From positions 62,566,939-62,630,938 of the forward strand of contig OX388351.1 in NCBI GenBank assembly GCA_947579665.1: a stretch of DNA of 64,000 nucleotides. The letters are read 5' to 3'. The position numbers and the translations under genes were made by a program. Of this stretch, positions 19,363-32,200 are shown in pieces; position 1 is the stretch's first letter; each line of letters starts with the position of its first letter. The DNA comes from Sympetrum striolatum. Its lineage: Eukaryota > Arthropoda > Insecta > Odonata > Libellulidae. The notes under the pieces were generated by a model. It was not told the origin of the DNA. It saw nothing but the letters and a program-made list of their open reading frames with translations, and made no database searches.

Positions 19363-22300
19363 TGGGATTGGGATTGTAATGTAACACATTTGGAAATTAA
19401 ATTTTTCATTTACAAATTTGTTAAAATAGCGGTATTTAATAATATATTTATTTTTACTTTGCTAATTAATCCGGAATTGACGTGACTGAATAAATCATAT
19501 ATAAAATATATTATTTGCCGTAAACATTCATTAGAACACGTCAATTTCAATTAACTTCGAAATCCACCTATAATCCATATATAATCCTCCGTTAATTCAG
19601 GGACGTTGATGTCACCTCTCTCTAAAGTAATTGAATTAGAAAATAAATATTTTGCTATGTGTTGTTGATCGTGACGTCAACCAGATAGAAAAGAATCAAA
19701 AATAACACCGGCTTACCAAAAGCAAATATAGTGTAAATGACTTTGTAAATGAAAAACACATTTAATCGATAAACATATTTATACTATTATGCTTTAAATT
19801 TGGTTTGTCGTATAACGAAATTTTACAAATATCTTACAGAGTACCTTGTATATGTATGGAAGCATTTCATTTTCTATATTCAAAACATTTCTCTCGTTTT
19901 ACTGTATGTTTGTACGTATTATGCTATGTTGTGATGTATATCACAGCATATCATAATATCCTTATCATTGCATATATCCATAGTAAATTAAAATTAATAC
20001 GGTGGGTGTACTATTCATATGTCAGTGAATTGCCATAAGCATGCTTGAGTAATTTATTTGTGTAAAACTTTATTTATTTTGAAGTCTAGATGATCAGGCG
20101 TTACTTTGTGGAAAGCCATTTTAGATAATGAATAAAAACATCTGACGCTACCGGTCGTCAGCTAAATAAAAGTGTGGAAAATTACACTTTTTTTATTCAT
20201 TAATTTTATTTATTTTTATTATTATAGCTTAACTGTGGCAATTAAGTAAACATTAGATGATTAAGTAAATTTTGAACTTAAATGATATTTGTCTGCTTTA
20301 TAAGGAAACCTAAATTTTGAAACTTTTGGAATATCTTATAATGTGGAGAATATCCATAAATTTGCAGCACCTGGAAATATATCATAAACAGCACAGTACC
20401 TTTTTTAATCATAGGACGAAGAATGGAACAAATGGATGGCTGATTTCCACGTACCTGGAATAAAAGAAGGATAAAATTAGACTCTAAACAAAAATTGGAT
20501 CGTTTTGATGACGTATGTATACAAGACGGCAGATGTTGTTTGATATATCCTCGAAAGACTCGCGGAATATGAATTACTATATGCTGACGGAACCTGTATC
20601 TCTATAATGTAAATAATTTACGCAACTCACGGAAGGAATTATTTCGAGAGACGCCACAAATATTCCGAATTCAACAAACAGTGGTGATTATTATGGTTTA
20701 AAAAAGGATTCTGCAAAACATTGGTCGACGTAATTTATCACATGGCTCCGTGAACGTGACTGGAATGAAAAGCACGTCCCTCTTGGAATTTTAATTCCGA
20801 TTTTAATTTGGCTTTAGCGAATTTTTGACGTGCGGTGGTAATTCATATGTTTCGCTGGTGCCATTCCTCCCCAAAAGCGTAGCAGTCGGATTGGGCGAAA
20901 ATGGGAAATAAATTGCAATTCGGAATCCACGCTGACTTTTTCCTTTTACTCTTGTTCCCTAGTCAAAGGTGACCTTCCATAATTCCCTTAGTGTTGCTAT
21001 TACAGTGTTAAGGGATTTAAGTTGAGCTACTCCTATGTTCACTAAGTTGCTGCCGCCATATTCTGATGAATGAACTATTTTTCATTTGGTATAGGATGGA
21101 GAAATAATTATCCTTCATTAAATTTATGCTATGGCTATGAAGATATTGAAGTTACTGAGGGATGAGTGCCCCGAATTATGGCACTAACTTAGGTCGCTCC
21201 CAATGGAATGCCTATCTTATGCGGTTGTTACGAATAATAACAATAAATATAATAGTCTGTGATGCCTACAGTACTAATGCCTTTGACCAGTTAAAAACAT
21301 TGGATAACCATTGAAATGATTATTGAAAAAATCATGTAAATGAATCCACCGAAACTCCCTCGATTTAATAACAAGTCACGTTTAATGGACAAAGCATCGT
21401 GCCAACTTCTACTTTTATTATTCAATGCGAGCTAAATGATATGGCGGAAGATACGATTAAATAATGCATATTTTACCAATAAAATTGGCATAATTATAAC
21501 AATAGATTGTTATTACTTATCCAGTTTTTTCTTATCGAATTTTATTTTACTTCCTGTTTCTAATGTTTAAAATATTTTAAATTTTTATTGTTATTTTTAC
21601 ATCCTATTCTTTTCGCAGCACATCAATTTCGGTCTTTTATTGTTGAGAACTGTTCATAGTGGAATCAAAAGATAATAACTATCGTTACTTCTAGGTTTAT
21701 TTACTGTCTTGTTTTTAGATTTTGACTCTGTTAGCCAGAATGAGAGGACAAATAAAAATATATACATATTTACATTACCTAAAACTCATCTAACGGTCAA
21801 GGATAATGATCTTGGGACACCTTTCAAGAGAGTCCAAACAGAGGAAGCGTTCTTTCATAGTTTCGCTATTCCTTCGATGCGCTTTACGATGACCTCAATT
21901 TATTTTCCCCATCCATGAATCCCTCCTTCGAATACAAATGCCTCATCATAACATAAGAGACGCTTCAAGAATTCATTCCTAACTATACACCATTCTTATG
22001 GTACTTCTATGCATGCAATACTTCTTAAATCCAAGAGATTCCGTGAAATGATCATTAATATTTAATAATTAATCTATTGTCGATAAATCTACACTATTAC
22101 TGATATAACCTATTATGTTGCGTCATTTTGATCGTTTTGAACGAATAATATTTATAGTGCTACAATTTACGATATTTTTTTTCCTTTTTGAGATTTTTCT
22201 TTAGAAGGCGTGTCGATTTTGGAGTATTTTAAAAGATTTTGAGAATGTCTTTTGTTCTTCGTTTATTTTTCCTTTATCTTTGTTACAATTTGCTTTCTTT

Positions 22301-25300
22301 TTCTTGTCGAGTGCTTCATTTTTGCATCACTTTGCATTCCGTCAACTTTTGACTCAACCAAACTTCTTTAAATTTACAAAATAATTTATTTCACTTAGAT
22401 ATTTAATTGATTTAAGTTTTTTCACACATTCTAACAAATCTTGCTCCAAAAATTAACATCGCTATTTCACATCTGGAAAAGTGAGAATTTATGAAAGATA
22501 TTGTTCAGTTTACAAAAGTTTATTAGCACCTGCTTTACGGAAATGCTGGGGCATTTTCCATAATATTTTTCCTTAAGAAGACTGCCGCTCTCTAATTTTC
22601 AAGTCTATCATGATCATTTGAGGTGCTTGTTTTGACCTAAACTATTTTAATGTTTTCTCCATATCTGTATATTTATTTACATACGTAAAATACTGTTTAC
22701 GATTCTGCCTTGAAGGAAAATATGTTTAATTCATTTCGAAAGTACCCTTTTCTCAACACGGAAAAACGTATTTCAAGGGAAAAATGATTAAAAAATTACA
22801 GAAATCACTCATCTGGTGCGGAAACTTTGGAAAATGATTTTCCTTTAAAAATTCGTATAATACCGCGATAAATATTCCCGCCGCAAATGCATTCCGCGAA
22901 AAAAGATAAAAGTCGACGCTGGAATTCGGCCCTCCCAGGCATTTGCCTACCCGCCGGCCATGTGTGTAATGACGGCTTTATGCTCCTGGGAGAGCTCTTA
23001 AGTCCCACAAATAAGGGCATTTATCCTTCGTCATCATCTTCCCCTTCTAATACCCTCTACCAAGGCCATTTTGCGGCGTTCTCCCGTCCGACCTGTTAGG
23101 ACCACCGATCGTTCCTCAAGTTTACAAATGGGGGCAGCACTATAGCCTCCTCTCTCTTGTTGATTCCAAATAGTCTTGGCGACCTATTTCCCGGCCTTCG
23201 GAGGGACGGGTACAGAAAAAGAGCTCGCTTACACTACACTCAGGGTCATCTATAACTCGGAAGGGGGAGAGATAGGGGTGAATGCAACTCCCCCGGCATG
23301 TACTGAGAACGTATGAGTGGAACCCAGAGGTCGTTTTCTCTCTTGCGTAGGTGATGGAGTCCAGATGGACATAAGAGTGGGAGGGGGTTTTAAGAAGTGA
23401 TGCTGATGTAGAGGTGCCGTAGAGTTTGAGTGGAGGAGATGAGTCAACATTGCAGAACGATGAGTCTGCCTGAAATGGATAATGAACCAGGATTTCCAAA
23501 CGTATTTACTAACGAGGTCATACTGTAATTCTTTCGCTCTAAGTAATTTTTGCTGAAAAAGTCCAATCTCCAAAAGTTTCGGTTAGTCACGTATAAAAAT
23601 ATTCGCATATCAATAAAAAATATCGATTTAAAAGTTAGTGAAACATAGACATCTTTATAAAGGATATATTGGTTGGAAAAATATATGTTTTTTGAATGTT
23701 AATAGAGCCAATGAGTTGAAGTTAATTAGTGAACAGGATTAGTAATGTCACGTTAATGAACAGTAAGTGACATTATGATGAATAAATAAACTGATGACTA
23801 AGTGTTGAATGAGTAAAGAGAAAATAAAAAATAATGAGCATTGATGTATTAGTATTTTAATTTCCCTTGACGTATTATTTTACTATTGGTGATGTTCTAG
23901 TTTTCGATGATGTATTAATTTTTTTAATTGCCCTTATTTGGTTCACCATATCTATTTATTACTTGTGCATATTAAGACCCACATTGTGTGATGATTTAAT
24001 TTAATCAAACTGTGCCATCCTGTTGCATACCTATCTTTATTTATGTATTAATAATAATATCAGAATATGATGGGAGATATGATGAAGAGTTGGATATGAA
24101 AAACCTTCTTAATGGAATTGGTAATATTTAAAAATATGTGTGAGAATTTCACCTAATTCTTTTAGCCTTTCCTCGCCTTCTAGCTTGAAGTAAAATATTT
24201 ACTTCCATATCCAAGCATGAATTATATTATTGCTAAAAATTCAGAAAAAGAAGAATCCTGAGAAGCATGCTGTAAATTTGTTTACATATTTTCTAAACCA
24301 AATAATTTTACTCGGTATAATAAAAAGTATGAACCAGTAGACTGGTAGAATGGATAACGCCACACTATCTGAAGAAATTGATTATCTTTTAGGTTAAAAT
24401 GGCTGAGAGATGATAAATAGAAAATACCATCACTGCTTTACAAAAACTGCATTTTTGGCAAATTTAATTCTTTCTTCGTAAAGGGATGTTAACGTTGTCC
24501 TTATAGTAACAAGAAGATTAAAGGAAAAGGATTGGTATGAAAAGAAACGATGCGCTTAGTCTGGCATGGGTGAAATATTTCCTTTAAAAGCAGCGTTCCT
24601 CTAATTTTATTTATCGTCTCCTGAGATAATGTTTTCATTACGACGAATTGCTGTTGGGTCACACTGTGATTCATCGTGAATATTCTTGTTTACGAAGAGA
24701 ATTTGAAAGCTCGAGTGCTCACTTTCTCTATGCATATATTCCGTGTATGGAATTGAATAAAATAGCCAAGGAATATGAATTACTTAAAAAAATATGCCCC
24801 GAGTTTCATTGGAAAATCTGTATTGATGTTGTTATTATTAAACTCCATCCATGGGTATTTTTCCGTGCAATTAGCTGGCGATGTTGAGAAAGTCAGTAAG
24901 AGAAATTTACTTATAAATTATTTAGCATATTTCTCTTATCCTTTCAATAACTCTACGCTAAACATTTTTTATGGCTCAAATAAAATATATTTCTCTCCAT
25001 AGTTCCGTCATGATTAGTCCTTTCCTGTTGTGAGTTTTTGCACAAAAGTGAATCATAAATTGCAGAGGAATATAATTCGCAAGATACCTGACTTATATTG
25101 ATCAGAATATTATATTATATAGAAATATAATTATAGATTCATATCGATTGAAAAAAATTTAGTACATTTTAACATTTGTGAGAAACTTGTTTATTATTTA
25201 TCGCCCAGTAACTATACATCATACTGTATTATCATAATTCAGTTAACTCCTAAATGCTAATATTCTGTTCTCCGGTTTGTGAATTTATTTTATGATTGTT

Positions 25301-26531
25301 CACAGAATTTCTGTTAATATTTAAATATAAAGATGAACTAAATTGAAATATATATTAACGTAATTCATTGTTTGCTATTCGATAGTAAATTTTACGCTTT
25401 AGTTCTGTTTTAAATTAATTTTCAGGTTGGTATTATTATTTGGTGGTTCGGAATGTTCTTTTATTTAAAGTTTTCATGGAGTATATTATGAGAATGAGAA
25501 AAGAGGACCAGAAAGAGTCATTTAAGTCACAAAAAATACTTTTTGTCTTAAGAGCTAGTGGATCAGTAGTTACAAAATCACCAAATAAGAGAAACTGAAA
25601 TAAAATAACTCGCATCAGAAACGGACGCTAAGCAATTCGTATCACCTAAAATAACAAGATCAAACTCTATAAACAGACAAGGATAAATATTTTCGCTTCC
25701 TTCTCCGTGTGTATTGTAAATCAAGTAGAAAAACAAATGTATGAAATTTCGTCAAGCTTTGATTCTTGGAGGAATTGTTTCCATATTAAGTTATTTTAGT
25801 CTCTAAATATGCTAAAACACCAAAGCAATACATGAATTCCCCACTGAAATAAAAATAATGATTAATCGATAAATGTGATGCCTCCTTCATATTGCAATAT
25901 CACCTATACATTGTATATTGTTATTGCTTTGTCTTTCAAGCCAATCTTTTAAACGCAAGTTTGACCTTTGTTCCTTTTAAACACAAGATCAAATATTTTT
26001 TGGAGTGCTCAGTCGAGCAGATAGTATACTTCCTTTTTGAATAATTATCTTTATAAGTACTATAACCTTATCTAGATTTAAAAATTTAAAACAATAACTT
26101 ATATGTAGTTTAAATATCATTAAAATATTTAAGATAAACCGAAAAGTGGAAAACTAATGTTATTTGATGATTCATACATGAATTCTCACCTTGAGTCGCC
26201 TTTGCATTAATTGGGAATGGTTAATAATATTGTTGTATAGTCCTTTCTTGGTAAAAAAGTTTTTATTCTAATTTATGAGTAATTGATAGGATGTAGAGGA
26301 TACTGTATCACAGTGTGTTGACTGATGCGGTGAATGTGTTATATGTTGTTGATGAATTTACCTCCTTAAACTTACCCTTCATTATAACACAAATCTAATA
26401 CTTTAAAGCTTTACTTTGTGAAGGGAGTCATGATACCAATCGAATTACCAGTAATTAATACGTAATTACTAATTTAAAATATTATTATTGTAAATATTTC
26501 AACAATACTCGTACTTCAATGTCTGATTTGT
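19363..26531. other. Long stretch without a recognised gene
   Basis: Mostly AT-rich with many stops. A GC-richer island lies at about 22860-23500 with overlapping open frames on both strands (70-119 codons). None shows a domain, signal peptide or membrane pattern that I recognise, and overlap on opposite strands suggests chance. A 79-codon frame at 24648-24887 is likewise unassigned. I found no repeat boundaries. Confidence 0.4.
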
Positions 26532-26565
26532 TTGATGATGTCTAAATTTTAGACAAAACTAGTCG
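26532..26565 (+). ncRNA. Hammerhead-like motif candidate 3
   Basis: TTGATGA is followed by a perfect hairpin TGTCTAAATTTTAGACA, then AAAC and TAGTCGC. Of the six candidates this is the closest to CUGANGA - stem II - GAAA - short stem III - GUC. It still departs in the first C and in the first base of GAAA. It shares ACTAGTCGCTTT with candidate 1. Confidence 0.4.
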
Positions 26566-26758
26566 CTTTTTGAAAAAAATATATCAGTAGAAGTTGCGAA
26601 ATGTTTGATTTTTTCTTTACTTAACTATAACACCACTCATTGTCATTGCAATATTAAAAAAACGGTGCGTAGTGAACCATAATGAGATATATTTCGGAAT
26701 ATATACTGCTTATTTTAAACAGATAGATTTTTCCATAGTTTTCGGATTATATTGCAGC

Positions 26759-26890
26759 AATTTTCAATGGAATAAATTCCTCTCGGGTTCTCAGCCGGGT
26801 TAAATTGTTTACCACCGACTTTCTAAGAACCCGAGAGGAATTTATTCGTCATATTCGCCGGTAAAGAACCAAGTCTAATTTTCAATGGAA
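26759..26890. mobile_element. Small palindromic insert flanked by 14-bp direct repeats
   Basis: AATTTTCAATGGAA occurs at 26759-26772 and 26877-26890. Between and overlapping them is a 22-bp perfect inverted repeat: GAATAAATTCCTCTCGGGTTCT (given here as its halves GAATAAATTCC and TCTCGGGTTCT) at 26770-26791 with its complement at 26826-26847. The 34-base loop contains CAGCCGGGTT and ACCACCGAC. A 14-bp target duplication around a hundred-base insert fits target-primed integration of a short retroelement end. The arms overlap the left duplication by a few bases, so exact ends are uncertain. Confidence 0.6.
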
Positions 26891-27404
26891 GTTTCTCTTA
26901 AGGTTTCATTTTCCCCTACTAATCCGAATATCACTGCAAATTTAACGTATCTTTTCGAAGAATAACAGTAAGGACAGAGAAGCGCCGAGACTGAATTTTT
27001 GCGATCCGCCTCGTGATGAGGCAAGAGAAGGGAAAAAGCAAATCTCGACGAGCATAAATATAAGGGCTTTCTTTCTCCTTTCATAAAGAAAATATCTCTC
27101 GTATCCTCGACGAAGGCGCAAGATACCGGTAATGCAGCGGCGTACAGACAGGAGTACACGGAGGATGGAGAGGAAGGAAAACATTTCAGTTCGGAATGAG
27201 TCAAACGTTAGAATGCTAAGTGCGGGCTTTAGCACATCAGTGGCGGACCTTTCGCCTCTCCTTTACCTCCCTTCTTGTGTTTTCTCTTCGCCTTTCTCCC
27301 CTTATCCTCACTCTCTTTACCTGTCCTCCTCTCTACCTTGAATCGTCTCCGTTTTTGACAAAGCTCAAGATAGCGAACATTGCGAGATGTTTTGTGATCA
27401 CTTA
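26891..27404. other. No gene seen; GC-richer 26980-27350
   Basis: Open frames on both strands (up to 109 codons) overlap each other and have no recognised motif. The plus strand is CT-rich around 27245-27345. Confidence 0.35.
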
Positions 27405-27583
27405 TTTATAAACTTTAACTTAAATATAGCATGCCTGAATATCTTAAGCTCCTCTAACGGATAATTTATAAAAATTATCTTAAGCTCCATTGCCTTGAGA
27501 ATGTTGAACATTGATGTATTTGAACCTTAATGCACAAAACGGCATTCGTTATATTAATGGTACCATAGTTATGAAGAAATTAT
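27405..27583 (+). repeat. Direct duplication, copy 1
   Basis: This copy matches 28158-28312 closely from TTAACTTAAATATAGCATGC through GCACAAAAC.GCATTCGTTA to GTTATGAAGAAAT. It carries about 33 extra bases near 27452-27484, where TAACGGATAATTTATAAA (the sequence that precedes copy 2) is repeated between two AAGCTCC words, so it has its own internal rearrangement. Confidence 0.85.
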
Positions 27584-28157
27584 GATATTTCTTATCTCCC
27601 AGTGTAATATATATCAGTAGGAAGGAATTGTACGCATTCACGTAGTTGGCGATATGTAATTAAAAATAGTTACGTCCCTTTTACCGGTTTTAAACATAAC
27701 AAACAAAGAATTGTTGATCGTTTGATTACTTATCTAGGTATAAAATTCACTGAAGATAAATTTCATTTTCAGTCAATAATTATATTTAGACCTACTGGTA
27801 CGCTTATTGATTTCGTAGCTTCTCAGCTATTCTGTCGCCATGAATGTGCTTCTGATGAGTTCCATCTTCCGCCTTCCATTTCATGTTCCATTCTTTCTTT
27901 TCCTATGTTACAATCTTCGTTTCATTGGAGTCATTAATTCGTGTATTATTTAAATCATTTCGACCACATTTCTGTGTATGTATTAAAGAAGATACTACAT
28001 GTTGTTGTTTGGAGTTACTCTTTACGTATCAACTTGACAGTTCATTATTTTTCACTAGGTTTTTCACACTATTTCATGACTTTTATCAACAAAGTGAGAC
28101 TTGACAGCTTTTACCTTATTTCTGAATTCCCATCCTATATCTTTTCAGTAATAAGAT
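27584..28157. other. Spacer between the direct duplicates
   Basis: About 570 bp containing three overlapping short frames (71-73 codons) without recognisable domains. It may be ordinary spacer or an element that brought the duplication. Confidence 0.35.
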
Positions 28158-28312
28158 AAAACGGATAATTTATAAACATTAACTTAAATATAGCATGCCT
28201 GAATATCTTAAGCTCCATTGCCTTGAGCATGTTGAACATTAATGTATTTGAACCTTAATGCACAAAACAGCATTCGTTATATTAATGGTACCAAAGTTAT
28301 GAAGAAATGATG
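28158..28312 (+). repeat. Direct duplication, copy 2
   Basis: About 155 bp with only scattered differences from copy 1 (for example GAGCATGTTG against GAGAATGTTG, and CAAAACAGCATT against CAAAACGGCATT). It lacks the internal 33-base insert of copy 1. The high similarity implies a fairly recent duplication compared with the LINE fragments. Confidence 0.85.
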
Positions 28313-30188
28313 ACAACCAAAATGAAAAATTATGTCGATGATTTTAGCCTTTCTTGCATCATGACAAAATCAGGAATGTTAGTGGAAAATAACAATTATA
28401 ATTTACGCAATATCAAAAACAGGAAAAAATGACTCGGTTTTCAATGCTTAGCATCATAATTAGTTCGGTTTGATTATAAGAATTAAATATCCAGGGATTA
28501 ATTTTCATGTATTTTATTTTTTGTCGGAATCTTTCCAATACTAACTATAACTAGTTTGCAGCCTGTCACTTCCATTCCTAAATCGTGGTTCAGTCAATGT
28601 TTCAGTAATCGCAGAAGTATCGTAAATTCAATTTATAGGGTAAAAGTCATTCAATGAATCAAAAAATATAATGTATTCCTAGAAAGTAAACGAAGTTCTT
28701 CAACTGAATTATATCATATGTTTTAAATTAACTAACGGATGCCCATGATTCAAATTTCCGCTCCGTTCCGTATCCAATAAAGAATTTAAGTTAATACCTC
28801 CGCTTTCTTTTTTAATGACGTTATTCTCTAGGACTAACTCTGGTCAAAGCTTGGAAGTCTCCATTTTCCCTTTCGGTGAAGTCGTTTTTGTCATTTCGTA
28901 TGTTTGTCCCCTCCTCCTCTTCCTTCTTTATCTTTTTTTCCATTTCCTTTCACCGCTGTCCTCCTTTCTTCGCTTCCCCTTCCTCGCAGAAACTGGAGAG
29001 ATGTTTGCATAGGATGGCATGTCAGCGGAGAATAAAACCGGACAAAGAAAAAGGAGAAAAACAGGGAAAAGAGCGAGGGGCATATCTGATGGGTATTTTA
29101 CGATGTGTGGTGGACTCCTTATTTTACTGTATAAATACAGTGGAAATACACTTCAATTTTCACTCTATTTCATTTAGATCAGATCGTCATGACTACAAAA
29201 TAGTTTATTCTTAAAAAATTCAAGATTTAGCAGAAAACAATTCGCGGAAATGTATTTTATAATGTGGAAAATCATGCTGACAGATGTTTTTATTGCTAAA
29301 AATTAACAACAACGTTAATTTTACCAATTTTATACAAATCACTTATTTCTGGCTCAAGTTCAATAGAGGTCACCTCCAAAATATGCGCTACACAATGGAA
29401 AAGATTGAAACGTCCGCGACAATCAATTTGTTTTGTGTTGTTTAGGTCGGGTGGATATGCGTGTGATATGATGTTCAATAATTAATGTACTAATTAATAT
29501 ACGTATTGCTACATATGTGGGATATTTTAAATCATTCCATTATTTTCCTAACATAAGTAGTAAATCTTTACATACTAGAGGTGTTGCAGTCATATATGCT
29601 CTACGTTGAATTTTAAGGAAGAAGGAAAGGTCATTAACCACTGGTGAAATGAATATTCTTGTCATTTTGTTATAAAAAATACTGTCCTTTACTTTCCAAG
29701 AAATATGACATCTACGTTTTAAAAAAATGAAAACTGCTTTCATTCTCAAAACTTACTGTACCCGTTCTTACTTTTAACTTATTCTCAATTTATTAAGTCA
29801 GAAAAAAGCCATAGCTATCAAATATTTAAATTTTGCTAACGGAATGCCGTATAGGGGCTTAGCAGTAGCTACTCTAACTTAAGATTTATGTAATCGTTGA
29901 TCCCGCAGGAGTAAATTATGTTTAATTATGATCTCTTGCAAAAGAGGGCGTAATATTAATTTAAAAAAATGTATAATAATGTGATTCCTCGGGTGAATAA
30001 TGCTCCAGAACTAATTGTATTACTATTGTAACAATTAAAGGAATCCTATCGTATGTCTTACCTCAAGAGAGAAACCTATCTTCTTACCGATTACACAATT
30101 TAATGATCAAATTATAATATTTAATATATGTGAATCATTAGTAAAAGATACTCCTTGTCAATACTACTTGGATATCTTATTTTATTCT
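28313..30188. other. AT-rich stretch, no gene seen
   Basis: A 112-codon frame at 28876-29214 begins in a CT-rich tract and continues into a Lys/Glu-rich part; I recognise no domain. Nothing else can be supported. Confidence 0.4.
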
Positions 30189-30792
30189 TATAATAATAAT
30201 AATAATTAATTTATTTGCGTCACAAAAACATTCATTACAAAAACAGAAAATAATTCTGCCCTGAATAGGTGACATGTCAATATACAGTAGTCAACTTAAA
30301 CTAGTACAATTACACCTAAGAAGATATAAAATATTATTTTTATTTTTCAATTTAACAAAGATTCAAAATATCTAAACATACAACATCTTTGAAGATTTTA
30401 CAATTTTTTCATTGGAATTCACAAATATGCACATAAACATGATTGCCACAATCACAATAACAATTTCTTACATTTAAATGAAAACTCGATTACACAAATA
30501 TATATAACAGCAAAAATATTTTATCAATTTATATACACCTTTGAAGCATATTCACTCACAAGCTATTGTCATTTTAAAATTCCTCCACTGTGTAGCAACA
30601 CTTTTTAGATAGTAATTTATGTAGGTTTTCTTTATAAGTTTTTATGTTTTTCCCATACTTTTCTTTGAATTCTTTTGGAATTTTATTATACAGTTTTATT
30701 CTCATGTAATATGGGGTCTTCTCATACATTGTCAGTCTATGTTCTTTCTTATCTACATTGAATAATAGATCTATTTGTTGTGGTATATAGTT
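30189..30792 (-). mobile_element. 5'-truncated LINE with (ATT)n tail
   Basis: On the minus strand this runs from the C-terminal coding remnant (30792-30574) through about 370 bp of AT-rich 3' untranslated region to a run of ATT units at 30192-30207, which would be its 3' tail. Simple triplet tails are common in several insect LINE clades. No 5' part of the polyprotein is present. I could not define a target duplication. Confidence 0.6.
30574..30792 (-). pseudogene. LINE polyprotein C-terminal end
   Basis: Seventy-two codons are open to a TAA at 30574-30576. They include EHRLTMYEKTPYYMRIKLYN, then KIPKEFKEKYGKNIKTYKEN, and end LLSKKCCYTVEEF. The pattern H.L..YEK.PYYM.IKLYN.IP......F...L..LL..KC.Y.VEEF is characteristic of the end of many non-LTR retrotransposon proteins in arthropods. 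An in-frame TAG immediately precedes this stretch, and no upstream reverse-transcriptase block is present, so it is a truncated relic. It is a different subfamily from the copies at 2 kb and 13 kb. Confidence 0.7.
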
Positions 30793-31160
30793 CTATTTAA
30801 AACAATTAATTTTCTTTAATCAACGATGTTTCGATGAATAGATTGATGCATAAATATTCGGTGAAACTGAGATTGGAAAATCTTTCAATAACCGATGAAA
30901 GTACTCCATAGGCTTGATATTTCCCAGAAAAATGAAAATAAATCAAATGTCTCGATGACTAGGTTTGTTAACAAGAATGGATAAGAGTCTAGTCAGTTAA
31001 CTTGGGATATTAGGTTATAAAATATAGAAGGACTATACAAATACTTGCAATAGTGGATCCCTCTCCTCTGATAGGGGCTTATTAAGTTCGGAGAAACACT
31101 CGACAGGAGGTGAACGACCGCTCGAGCCTTAATAAACAATTACCGAGATAGAAAATTTCC
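30793..31160. other. No gene seen
   Basis: AT-rich flank of the LINE; no supported feature. Confidence 0.4.
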
Positions 31161-31405
31161 GCGTGTGGAATGGAACTTGGAGGGAGAACAAAAGCGTGAG
31201 AGAAGAAGAAAGAAAGGAGAAGAGGATAAATAGGACGGGCGGAAGGGAATGGAGAGAGGATAATCGACAGGGCTTTTGCGAGAGACAGCTCGAGAGAGAG
31301 AAAGGAATTAAGAGTAGAGTATTAAGAGAAGGAGAGAGCGGAAGAGGGAATGGAGTAAGAGGATCGGAAGGAGGGATAACCCTTTCCGAGGGAAAATGGC
31401 GTTAA
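31161..31405. repeat. Purine-rich (GA) tract
   Basis: Strong G+A bias on the plus strand, built from GAGAGA and GGAAGG words. The 80-codon Arg/Glu/Lys/Gly frame here reflects composition. Similar tracts lie at 33990-34260, 46680-47040 and 50520-50720. Confidence 0.7.
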
Positions 31406-31884
31406 TATGGCTTTGTTTGATTCGAGCCATGATCCGTGAAGAGAGAAAAGGCGCACGGATCGTGCGTGCAAACATGCAAAACCGAAGTGTTCTTTACGAA
31501 CTGCGTAATCACGGCGAAAGAGTGAATTATTAACGGTTGGGTGAGACGTGCAGGAGCGCCGTTATTAGGGTGCGGAGTATGGAGGAACTATCCAGGTGGA
31601 AAAAGAAGGGGAGGAAATGAAACTTGTAACACTCTTTTCCTTAAGCGGGATTTCCTAAGGGATGGAGGATGATGAAATATCGCCATAACTACTGATTCTT
31701 AAAAGTAATTAACTTGTGCATATTTCAAGTACCTATGAAACAGAGAGAAAATCGTATACAACTAAATAGGTAAATTCCATTAGGGGAAATATTGAACAAA
31801 TATATATTTACCCTATGTTATGATATGCACTAGAAATATATTTAATTGATATGTTTAAGCGTGACTTCGTGGAATGGAATAGAC
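31406..31884. other. No gene seen
   Basis: A GC-richer first half (31430-31600), then AT-rich sequence. No recognised coding or RNA feature. Confidence 0.35.
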
Positions 31885-31971
31885 ATTTCAAAAAATGAAA
31901 ACAACTTGGTATCTTCCATAGAAATGATTAAATTCTGTGGAAGATACCAAGTTGTTTTCATTTTTTGAAAT
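31885..31971. repeat. Long perfect hairpin, 34-bp arms
   Basis: The arm at 31885-31918 and its complement at 31938-31971 match in all 34 positions around a 19-base loop, and pairing resumes inside the loop after one mismatch. The arms begin ATTTCAAAAAATGAAAACAA and end GGTATCTTCCA. Perfect arms imply a recent origin. There is no clear terminal duplication, so a template-switch hairpin or young fold-back element are both possible. A transcript would fold like a small-RNA precursor, but nothing shows that it is transcribed. Confidence 0.9.
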
Positions 31972-32147
31972 AGAAATATGTAATTTACAATATTTTATTC
32001 ATTCATATATTTATTTCTAAATTAGTATTCATTTCGTATCTATTATTTTACTGGTTACATACTAGTTGGATACAAGCTGAACATTAAAGAGTATGATACA
32101 TATTTTGCAAGTATAATAAAATAGTAAACTTAAATATACATTGCATA

Positions 32148-32200
32148 CCTCTAATTCTTTAACAGCCGTGTTCCAACTTGCCTATATTTTAACCGCTGTA
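32148..32200 (+). repeat. Relative of the hAT target repeat, third copy
   Basis: ACCTCTAATTCTTTAACAGC then CGTGTTCCAA matches the joined flanks of the hAT-like element (ACCTCTAATTC / ATTAATAGCCTTGTTTCA) and the copy at 18462-18490. It contains the uninterrupted CTCTAATT. Confidence 0.55.

Noticed and set aside
23140..23573. Overlapping 119- and 107-codon minus-strand frames
   Set aside because: They overlap each other in different frames, with no recognised domain or gene context.
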